From an uncultured Collinsella sp. (GTDB lineage: Bacteria > Actinomycetota > Coriobacteriia > Coriobacteriales > Coriobacteriaceae): a DNA stretch of 26,549 bases. The notes under the pieces were generated by a model. The model had not been told where the DNA came from. It worked only from the letters and a program-made list of their open reading frames with translations, and made no database searches. This document shows, one piece after another, positions 16,197 through 21,799 of this stretch (position 1 is the first letter of the stretch; every line of letters starts with the position of its first letter). The translations under genes were made by a program, and so were the position numbers. Location: contig CAKTVQ010000021.1 of the NCBI GenBank assembly GCA_934630375.1, positions 1 through 26,549 on the forward strand, given 5' to 3'.

Positions 16197-16989
16197 GCTT
16201 GATCACCTCTTTTGCAAGGTTCATATACGCTTTTGCACCCTTGTTTTGAGGTGCATAGGTAATTACCGGTTCTCCAAAAGACGGAGCTTCAGAGATTTTA
16301 ACAGTACGGGGAATCAGCGTCTTAAACGCCTTATCACCAAAGTACGATTGAACTTCCTCAACAACCTGATTCGACAAAGAAGTACGTGAGTCATACATGG
16401 TCATAAGCACGCCATAGGTGTCTAAGCCCTTGTTCAGACGTGATTTGACCATCTTCATTGACTCAAGCAGCTTCGTAACGCCCTCAAGTGCGTAATACTC
16501 ACACTGGATTGGAATCAAAACGCTATCTGCTGCGGTCAAGGCATTGATAGTAAGCAGGCCGAGCGAAGGAGGACAGTCAATGAAAATAAAATCGAAGTCG
16601 TCCTGAATTGGCTCAAGCAAATCTTTGAGGCGGGTTTCACGAGCAATTGCGCTTACGAGCTCAATTTCGGCACCTGCAAGCTGAATCGTAGCTGGAATTA
16701 CGAATACCTTTTTGCAATTTGTATCAAGAACAAGCGATTCTGCCGGCACATCATTCAACAATGCATCATAGATGCAGTGATCAAGGTCTTCTTTTTCAAT
16801 TCCAAATCCACTGGTGCTGTTTCCCTGCGGATCAAAATCGACAATCAGTGTCTTACGACCCTGCTCACCCAGTGCTGCTGCAAGGTTTACAGCCGTCGTT
16901 GACTTACCGACGCCGCCTTTTTGATTGATGATTGCAATGATACGCGTGTCTTTTGCGCTCTTAGAACGCTTAACGTCGCGAAATCCCAC
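16189..16989 (-). CDS. parA: Chromosome-partitioning ATPase ParA (Soj)
   Basis: 266 residues. It is a deviant-Walker ATPase that forms DNA-bound dimers, is stimulated by ParB, and in some bacteria also regulates DnaA. The Walker A is K24-G-G-V-G-K-S-T31, with the signature Lys24. Further motifs are D-F-D-P-Q-G-N-S-T (switch I) and F-I-F-I-D-C-P-P-S-L (Walker B). It starts with GTG at 16987-16989, four bases after AGGAGG. It lies 134 bases downstream of rsmG, and that gap holds three parS sites. Local GC is low (16681-16740 has 22 of 60 G or C). Confidence 0.96.
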   Translation of the reverse strand: MGFRDVKRSKSAKDTRIIAIINQKGGVGKSTTAVNLAAALGEQGRKTLIVDFDPQGNSTSGFGIEKEDLDHCIYDALLNDVPAESLVLDTNCKKVFVIPATIQLAGAEIELVSAIARETRLKDLLEPIQDDFDFIFIDCPPSLGLLTINALTAADSVLIPIQCEYYALEGVTKLLESMKMVKSRLNKGLDTYGVLMTMYDSRTSLSNQVVEEVQSYFGDKAFKTLIPRTVKISEAPSFGEPVITYAPQNKGAKAYMNLAKEVIKRA

Positions 16990-17028
16990 GGTCCCTCCTG
17001 GTGTGTATTAAAGCTGTCAAACGGAGGA

Positions 17029-17044
17029 TGTTTCACGTGAAACA
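17029..17044. promoter_or_regulatory. parS site 1
   Basis: TGTTTCACGTGAAACA, a perfect 16-base palindrome matching the bacterial parS consensus. It is about 40 bases upstream of parA. Confidence 0.95.
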
Positions 17045-17067
17045 TTCCGATTCGATATCAACCGCCA

Positions 17068-17083
17068 TGTTTCACGTGAAACA
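17068..17083. promoter_or_regulatory. parS site 2
   Basis: A second identical 16-base palindrome, starting exactly 39 bases after the first. Confidence 0.95.
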
Positions 17084-17106
17084 CTGCAAGTTGTTAGTAT
17101 CCATTA

Positions 17107-17122
17107 TGTTTCACGTGAAACA
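17107..17122. promoter_or_regulatory. parS site 3
   Basis: A third identical palindrome, again 39 bases after the second, and ending one base before the rsmG stop codon. The regular 39-base spacing is nearly four helical turns. Confidence 0.95.
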
Positions 17123-17123
17123 T

Positions 17124-17861
17124 CTAGGCAAGCGGATTCTTTTTTGCCATGCCATTTGCACGAGGCAATGAAACGGATGCTGGATGACTCTTTTTAAGAA
17201 CAATGAACTCCCTGTGGCCCAAGCCCTCAGGCAAATCGATTGCGTCATTCAGAAGCAAAGTGAAGCCGCAAATCTTAGCTGCTGACATGCCGGAAGCAAG
17301 CTCCTCATCCGAAGGATTACCCTTGGTGATAACAAATAGCCCTCCATCCTTGAGGAACGGAGCTGCATACTCAACAAGAATCGGTAGAGGAGCCAGTGCG
17401 CGGGCGGTTACGACAGAGAACTGCTTCTTATGGCTTCGAGCATATTCTTCAAGACGATCATGGACCGCATGAGCATGTTTCAATCCAAGAGCATGAACAA
17501 AAGAATTGACAGCATCAACCTTCTTGCCAACAGAGTCAATATAAGTAGCTTTACGATGCGTGGTTATGGTTAAAGGAATACCAGGGAAGCCCGCACCTGT
17601 TCCCATATCGAGCAAAGCTCCCTCAGGAGCCTTATTGATATAAGGGAGCAAAACAAGAGAGTCGAGGATATGAAGAACCGCAGCATCTTCTATGTTAAGA
17701 ATACGGGTGAGATTGGTTGTCTTATTTGTTTCCAGAACCAAATCCAAATGCTGAATACATTTCCTCAGCTCAACATCAGTTACGCTCAAGGAATACTCTT
17801 TGCAATAGGAAGTTAGACGACTCAACATCTCGTCAGCCTGCTGATCAGTAAGTACTAACAA
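17124..17861 (-). CDS. rsmG: 16S rRNA (guanine-527-N7)-methyltransferase RsmG
   Basis: 245 residues. It methylates G527 of 16S rRNA using SAM. The SAM-binding motif is L-L-D-M-G-T-G-A-G-F-P-G-I-P, followed by I-D-S-V-G-K-K and V-V-T-A-R-A-L-A-P-L, all typical of GidB/RsmG. I place the start at the TTG at 17859-17861, because AAAGGAG lies five bases before it. The frame is open 16 codons further, but that would begin in the T run of the upstream terminator. The C-terminal tail (about 225-245) is basic and variable. It lies downstream of a strong terminator that separates it from jag, so it probably has its own promoter and leads the rsmG-parA-parB transcript. Local GC is low. Confidence 0.93.
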   Translation of the reverse strand: MLVLTDQQADEMLSRLTSYCKEYSLSVTDVELRKCIQHLDLVLETNKTTNLTRILNIEDAAVLHILDSLVLLPYINKAPEGALLDMGTGAGFPGIPLTITTHRKATYIDSVGKKVDAVNSFVHALGLKHAHAVHDRLEEYARSHKKQFSVVTARALAPLPILVEYAAPFLKDGGLFVITKGNPSDEELASGMSAAKICGFTLLLNDAIDLPEGLGHREFIVLKKSHPASVSLPRANGMAKKNPLA

Positions 17862-17906
17862 CGAAAGCTCCTTTCTGACAAAAATCAGTGTATCGAGAAC
17901 TTTTGA

Positions 17907-17939
17907 CAAAAAAAGGGGACGTGGAAACCACGTCCCCTT
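17907..17939 (-). terminator. Strong terminator between jag and rsmG
   Basis: A perfect 12-pair stem (17913-17924 with 17928-17939) and three-base loop, followed on the minus strand by T run. It ends the rpmH-to-jag unit. Confidence 0.9.
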
Positions 17940-17957
17940 AGCATAAGCTCGAGTAGA

Positions 17958-18527
17958 TTATCGAGCAACAATCACCACATGGCGATCGGGATCAGAACCC
18001 TCAGAATGAGTATCGACGGCGTCATTGCCACGAAGTGCAATGTGAACCAGTCGGCGCTCGTAGGCATTCATGGGCGGAAGCGAAACACTCTTATGAGTGC
18101 GGATGGCACGCTCGGCAGCAGACTGAGCCATGGAGGCAACCTTGTCCTGACGGCGGCTCTTGTATCCCTCGACGTCCACTACAACCGGATACCTAAAGCC
18201 GAGCTTGCGGCTCACCAGCAATGAGAACATAACCTGAAGGGCATCAAGGGTGCGACCATGACGGCCAATGAGAACAGCAAGGTCGGGAGCCGTTACATCC
18301 AAAATCAGCTCACCCTCGTCGCCCTCATACTCATCGATAGGAGAGTTGGCGGCATCGAAGTGCGAAAGGATGGAACGCAGGATGGAAATCGCAACATCGG
18401 CAATGGTGTCGAGCTCCTCGTCGGTCAGCTCTTCACCGGCCTTGTAGCGCTGTGCAATCTCGGGATAATCGCCCGCGACCTGCGGGGCAACCTCCTCAAG
18501 CATATCCTCGATGATCTCTTCAGACAT
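17958..18527 (-). CDS. jag: RNA-binding protein Jag/KhpB (KH and R3H domains)
   Basis: 189 residues. It is a cytoplasmic RNA-binding protein that in Gram-positives pairs with KhpA and affects cell elongation and division. The KH domain has its G-x-x-G loop at G88-R-H-G91. The R3H domain has Arg158 and His162 (R-x3-H). The N-terminal 60 residues are acidic and helical. The start is the ATG at 18525-18527, with GGAG six bases upstream. A TTG four codons earlier overlaps that site and is rejected. It follows yidC by 44 bases and is the last gene before the terminator. Confidence 0.93.
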   Translation of the reverse strand: MSEEIIEDMLEEVAPQVAGDYPEIAQRYKAGEELTDEELDTIADVAISILRSILSHFDAANSPIDEYEGDEGELILDVTAPDLAVLIGRHGRTLDALQVMFSLLVSRKLGFRYPVVVDVEGYKSRRQDKVASMAQSAAERAIRTHKSVSLPPMNAYERRLVHIALRGNDAVDTHSEGSDPDRHVVIVAR

Positions 18528-18542
18528 AACGTACTCCAAAAG

Positions 18543-18554
18543 TTAGGTACCTAA
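18543..18554. repeat. 12-base palindrome TTAGGTACCTAA, copy 2
   Basis: Identical to 15039-15050. Here it lies in the yidC-jag gap, just before the jag ribosome binding site, where a bound protein or RNA fold could affect jag. Confidence 0.6.
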
Positions 18555-18571
18555 ATAAGATTGATATCCCA

Positions 18572-19342
18572 CTACTTCTTCTTGTGCGGGCGCGGCTTCT
18601 TCTCGCGACGAGTGACCTCAACCTGCAGCGGCGCGTTCTTAAGACGCTCCTCCTCATCGGCCTTCGCCTTGTCGATGACCTTCTGCGTCACAAAAATCTG
18701 CTGGATAACCTGCCAAGCAGACGAGACGTCGTAGTACAGCAGAACACCAACGGGAAGGCTCCAGCCCATCCAAAGCATCATGACCGTCATGACAACGGCC
18801 ATCATACGCATGCTCTGAGCCTGCTGGCCGGTCTGGTTGCGCGACATATAGAGCTGCGGAATCAGGGTCAGGACAGCGAACAGGATCAGGCAGACCAGCG
18901 CAGGCAGCGCGACCATAAAGCCATCGGCAAAGGAGGCACTCGGCGTGGTGGTCAGGTCGGGCAGAATATTAAAGAACGAGAACGTGCCGTCGTTAAAGTA
19001 GTCCGGCAGGTTACGCAGCAGCGTAAATAGGGCGAACAGGACAGGCATCTGAATCAACAGCGGCAGACAACCAGCCATCGGGTTGAACTTGTTCTCGCTG
19101 TAGAACTTCTGCATCTCCTCGGCCTGACGCTGGGGATCGTCGGCATAGCGCTCCTGGATCTCGAGCATCTTGGGCTGCAGCACCTGCATGCGTGCCGTCG
19201 ACTTAGTCGACTTGAGCATAAGCGGCGTCAGCAGCAGACGGATGATGACCACCAGGATGATGATGGACAGGCCCCAGTCGACCGCAAAGGTCTGGATGAG
19301 CTTGAGCAGCTCGAAAAGGATGTTAACGATCCAATCCCACAT
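18572..19342 (-). CDS. yidC: Membrane protein insertase YidC
   Basis: 256 residues, the short Gram-positive form of the YidC/Oxa1 insertase, without the large periplasmic domain of E. coli YidC. It inserts membrane proteins alone or with SecYEG. Hydrophobic segments lie at about 5-20, 25-42, 92-112, 140-165 and 180-215. Arg35 in V-I-I-R-L-L-L-T-P-L sits where the groove arginine of the family lies. A cytoplasmic coiled region (about 50-80) has Q-P-K-M-L-E-I-Q-E-R-Y. The C-terminus is strongly basic, as in forms that bind ribosomes. The start has GGAGG upstream and follows yidD by 29 bases. Confidence 0.95.
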   Translation of the reverse strand: MWDWIVNILFELLKLIQTFAVDWGLSIIILVVIIRLLLTPLMLKSTKSTARMQVLQPKMLEIQERYADDPQRQAEEMQKFYSENKFNPMAGCLPLLIQMPVLFALFTLLRNLPDYFNDGTFSFFNILPDLTTTPSASFADGFMVALPALVCLILFAVLTLIPQLYMSRNQTGQQAQSMRMMAVVMTVMMLWMGWSLPVGVLLYYDVSSAWQVIQQIFVTQKVIDKAKADEEERLKNAPLQVEVTRREKKPRPHKKK

Positions 19343-19371
19343 GTAAGTTTTCCTCCGATAGCGAGTGCCCG

Positions 19372-19596
19372 CTAGGGCACAGGGTCATAACCGCCGACGT
19401 GCAGGGGATTGCAGCGAGCGATGCGCCTCACGGCAAGCCAGCAGCCTCTCAAAACACCGTACTTCTCAATCGCCTGGACGGCGTATTGCGAGCACGTTGG
19501 GTAATAAATGCAGGCGTCAGGCAATAAGGGCGAAATAACCTGTTGATATATGCGAATAGGAGCGATGGCAACACGTCGCAAAACGTGATTGCTCAT
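19372..19596 (-). CDS. yidD: Membrane protein insertion efficiency factor YidD
   Basis: 74 residues. The signature core is P-I-R-I-Y-Q-Q-V-I-S-P-L-L, then C-I-Y-Y-P-T-C-S-Q-Y-A, with a C-terminal C-N-P-L-H-V-G-G-Y-D-P-V-P. YidD is a small membrane-associated helper of YidC. Its ATG overlaps the rnpA stop by four bases (ATGA), the usual coupled arrangement. Confidence 0.96.
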   Translation of the reverse strand: MSNHVLRRVAIAPIRIYQQVISPLLPDACIYYPTCSQYAVQAIEKYGVLRGCWLAVRRIARCNPLHVGGYDPVP

Positions 19597-19931
19597 CGCT
19601 CCTCCCCGGCAACGCCGGCGCGTTTCATAAGCGAACGCAATGCATTGTCCATCTCCTGAGGCGAAGAAACCCTCGTCTTAGGAGTTGCGAACAAGATGAT
19701 GTCATAACCCGCAACGGGAAATCCACAGCTGCGGGCGGCCTCGCGCATCACACGCTTAGAACGGTTGCGCACGACAGCACAACCGAGCCGTTTAGCACCA
19801 ACGAAGGCGACCCTTCCGGAGTCGCCTTCGCCAACCGATTCACATATGGTCATTCGAATCAGAGGGTGATTGAAACGACGCCCCTGACTGAACACATGCT
19901 CGAAATCTTGCCGAGACTTAATAGTCTTCAT
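19593..19931 (-). CDS. rnpA: Ribonuclease P protein component
   Basis: 112 residues, family length. It is the protein subunit that helps the RNase P RNA cleave tRNA leaders. The RNR signature is present in A-V-V-R-N-R-S-K-R-V-M-R-E, preceded by F-V-G-A-K-R-L-G. The N-terminal residues R-R-F-N-H-P-L that line the leader-binding cleft are also recognisable. Its ribosome binding site is poor, so it may depend on coupling to rpmH, which ends 20 bases upstream. The RNA subunit gene rnpB is not in the window. Confidence 0.95.
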   Translation of the reverse strand: MKTIKSRQDFEHVFSQGRRFNHPLIRMTICESVGEGDSGRVAFVGAKRLGCAVVRNRSKRVMREAARSCGFPVAGYDIILFATPKTRVSSPQEMDNALRSLMKRAGVAGEER

Positions 19932-19951
19932 GCGAGATGTGTGTATCGCTG

Positions 19952-20086
19952 CTAGACAGTGAGACGCTTGCGGCCCTTGGCGCGACGACGGGCGAGCACG
20001 GCACGACCACCCTTAGTGGCCATACGGGCACGGAAGCCATGGGTCTTGGCACGCTTACGCTTATTAGGCTGATACGTACGCTTCAT
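19952..20086 (-). CDS. rpmH: Ribosomal protein bL34
   Basis: 44 residues, the exact family length, beginning [12 protein letters not shown] and ending in the basic K-G-R-K-R-L-T-V. It is a structural protein of the large ribosomal subunit. The start at 20084-20086 has AGGAGG upstream. An in-frame extension of 20 codons is composed like leader RNA and is rejected. It is the first gene of the minus-strand arm and faces away from the dnaA arm across the origin gap. Confidence 0.97.
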   Translation of the reverse strand: MKRTYQPNKRKRAKTHGFRARMATKGGRAVLARRRAKGRKRLTV

Positions 20087-20114
20087 CTTAAGTTCCTCCT
20101 GCTGCATTTCGAGT

Positions 20115-20132
20115 GTCCGCGGGGGCGCGGAC
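20115..20132 (-). promoter_or_regulatory. GC-rich leader hairpin of rpmH
   Basis: GTCCGCG (20115-20121) pairs with CGCGGAC (20126-20132) around a GGGG loop, in the rpmH 5' leader between promoter and ribosome binding site. It could stabilise or regulate the leader. Confidence 0.5.
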
Positions 20133-20158
20133 GCAGATATAGACACGTGAGCTTGAAG

Positions 20159-20188
20159 ATTGTAGGGAAATCAATGTTCAAATGTCAA
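20159..20188 (-). promoter_or_regulatory. rpmH: Strong promoter of the rpmH unit
   Basis: The minus strand has a consensus -35 TTGACA (complement of 20183-20188) and -10 TACAAT (20159-20164), 18 bases apart. This gives a leader of about 65 bases. Confidence 0.85.
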
Positions 20189-20285
20189 GAAATCAAAGGT
20201 AAAAGGTTGCGCAGTTCACACGGTTCCCCCATAAGCCGAGCTCGATTTAGCGGTGCATGGCAACTTTTCACGATATTTCATCGAG

Positions 20286-20294
20286 TTTTCAACA
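20286..20294 (+). promoter_or_regulatory. DnaA-box-like site TTTTCAACA
   Basis: Differs from the classic TTATCCACA at two positions. The same 9-mer recurs at 20339, 21472 and, inverted, 23540. Confidence 0.6.
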
Positions 20295-20308
20295 GGTCAT
20301 GTTGGCAA

Positions 20309-20317
20309 TGTTGAGAA
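20309..20317 (-). promoter_or_regulatory. DnaA-box-like site TTCTCAACA
   Basis: Inverted relative to its neighbours and one base from TTTTCAACA. Confidence 0.45.
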
Positions 20318-20338
20318 CTTTTCGTCCGTTTTCAAAAG

Positions 20339-20347
20339 TTTTCAACA
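20339..20347 (+). promoter_or_regulatory. DnaA-box-like site TTTTCAACA
   Basis: Second perfect copy in this gap, 53 bases from the first. It is followed at 20350-20358 by the near-inverted TTTTGAAAA. Confidence 0.6.
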
Positions 20348-20353
20348 TGTTTT

Positions 20354-20368
20354 GAAAAGTTGTCGAAA
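20354..20368. repeat. 15-base origin motif, copy 1
   Basis: GAAAAGTTGTCGAAA matches 23544-23558 at 14 of 15 positions. The two copies lie on opposite sides of the dnaA transcription unit. Confidence 0.55.
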
Positions 20369-20431
20369 GATGAGAAACATTGCACGGTGAGCTACTATTT
20401 GTTCGAAACCTTTTGAAAGATTGCGAGCGGC

Positions 20432-21784
20432 ATGTCTGACGACTTTTACACCATGGTCGATTCCGGAGACCCGGCACCCGACAACGAGCACATCACCGGC
20501 GTGCGCGAAGAGCGTGAGGAAGGCGAGCAGACGACCACGCAGGCGCCAAAAGCCATGTACGCCGCGCGCATCGCCGTCTATGACGACATGCTGTCGACAC
20601 CGCGTGTGATCGTCATTGATCCGCAAGATGTCCGCACGTATTTGGAAGAGACGACCAACACCGTCTACCAGTGCATGAAAGAACAGGGTGGCCATATCTC
20701 GCTCATGGTCATCCGCGAGATTGTCGAAAACTTTATCCACGCGCACTTTGCCGAGCCCATCATCTCGATTCTGGACGGCGGAGACACCATCCGCTTTGCC
20801 GATCAAGGACCCGGCATCGACGACAAGGAGCGCGCTTTCGACTTTGGCGTTACCAGCGCAAACAGCAAGATGAAGCGCTATATCCGTGGAACCGGAGCAG
20901 GGTTTCCCATGGTGCAGGAGTATTTGGAAAACGCCGGCGGGGCCGTGTCCATCGAGGACAACATGGGCAACGGCACCGTGGTTACGGTAAGCCTGGACCC
21001 TAAACGCGTGCAGGAAATAGAGCGTGCCGGCGGACGCGGTGCTGCCGTGCGGCCCGAGACGGAGCAGCCCACATATCCCCTGCCGGGAGCTTTTGCGCAG
21101 CAGCCCATGGCAACGCAACAGATGCAGCGCCCCGTGGGACAGATGCAGCAGCCCGGAATGCTTCCCACACAAGAGCCCCAGGCGGCATCGATGTCGATGC
21201 CGCCAAACGCGCCAGAGGCCATGCCGCTGGCGGATCAGGATGCAGCAGCAATGCAGCAGGCGACGGGGGCACCGGGTGGCCAGCAAATGGACTATCAGCC
21301 GTACCAACAGGGATATCCATATCAGCAGATGCCGCCACTGGGGTATGGCCAGCAGTTCCCACAGCAGTACCAGCAGGGATATCAGCAGCCGTACCAGCAG
21401 ATGCTGCAGCAGCAGTACAACCCCTGGGCCCAGCAGATGCCTCCGCAGCCTTACCAACAGTGGCCTCAAAGTTTTCAACAGCAAATGCCGCCGATGCAGA
21501 GTTCTCAACAACCAGCAGCTCAAATGATGTATCCTAATGCAGCAAATCAGTATGCGCAGCCACAACCGGACGTGTTCGTAAGCGATCGCGGCAACGCCGC
21601 ACTGGGCTATCTGGCACAAAATCAAGCGTGCGGTGCAACCGATCTGGCGAGGGCGTTTGGAAACTCGGCCCCCACTTGGTCACGCACGCTCAATGACTTG
21701 GCGCAGGCCGGCTTGGTCATCAAGCATGGCCAGAAATACCATCTGACCGAACTCGGCGCCGCTCGCGTGCGAGCTCAGAGCTAA
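20432..21784 (+). CDS. GHKL ATPase with Q-rich linker and winged-helix domain, upstream of dnaA
   Basis: 450 residues; I do not recognise a named family. Residues 1-40 are acidic and probably disordered. Residues about 42-195 form a GHKL (histidine-kinase-like) ATP-binding fold with all three motifs. These are the N box E96-I-V-E-N100-F-I-H-A-H, the G1 box D124-Q-G-P-G128, and the G2 box G153-T-G-A-G157-F. There is no phospho-acceptor His domain, so it is not an ordinary sensor kinase. Anti-sigma-factor-type or GyrB/MutL-type ATPases are the closest idea. Residues about 205-378 are low complexity, rich in Gln, Pro, Met and Tyr (repeated P-Y-Q-Q), with a prion-like look. Residues about 380-450 resemble a MarR-type winged helix (A-T-D-L-A-R-A-F-G, then L-N-D-L-A-Q-A-G-L-V). 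The ribosome binding site is weak. It ends 15 bases before dnaA and should share its transcript. Confidence 0.8.
   Translation: MSDDFYTMVDSGDPAPDNEHITGVREEREEGEQTTTQAPKAMYAARIAVYDDMLSTPRVIVIDPQDVRTYLEETTNTVYQCMKEQGGHISLMVIREIVENFIHAHFAEPIISILDGGDTIRFADQGPGIDDKERAFDFGVTSANSKMKRYIRGTGAGFPMVQEYLENAGGAVSIEDNMGNGTVVTVSLDPKRVQEIERAGGRGAAVRPETEQPTYPLPGAFAQQPMATQQMQRPVGQMQQPGMLPTQEPQAASMSMPPNAPEAMPLADQDAAAMQQATGAPGGQQMDYQPYQQGYPYQQMPPLGYGQQFPQQYQQGYQQPYQQMLQQQYNPWAQQMPPQPYQQWPQSFQQQMPPMQSSQQPAAQMMYPNAANQYAQPQPDVFVSDRGNAALGYLAQNQACGATDLARAFGNSAPTWSRTLNDLAQAGLVIKHGQKYHLTELGAARVRAQS
21472..21480 (+). promoter_or_regulatory. DnaA-box-like site inside the Q-rich coding stretch
   Basis: A perfect TTTTCAACA, with TTCTCAACA 30 bases on (21502-21510), in the same orientation. 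Codons for Ser/Phe/Gln can create this by chance. Confidence 0.3.
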
Positions 21785-21799
21785 AGAACGGGAGAGACA

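Larger units (their letters stand above)
20189..20431. other. Origin region, upstream half (putative oriC1)
   Basis: Non-coding DNA between the rpmH promoter and the gene before dnaA. It holds two perfect TTTTCAACA sites and one TTCTCAACA within 60 bases. It also has a 15-base motif GAAAAGTTGTCGAAA (20354-20368) that recurs with one change after dnaA. Clustered DnaA-box-like sites here, plus the strand switch of the genes, mark an origin. No AT-rich unwinding tract is obvious in this half. The sites lie where the promoter for the dnaA unit must be, so autoregulation by DnaA is plausible. Confidence 0.65.

Noticed and set aside
20026..20146. A second start for rpmH 20 codons upstream
   Set aside because: The added residues come from the leader and its hairpin. 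The 44-residue form is the exact bL34 length with its own strong ribosome binding site.
20342..21625. A 427-codon open frame on the minus strand
   Set aside because: Mirror of the Q-rich gene; the Leu/His/Arg-rich product is the antisense reading of Gln codons.
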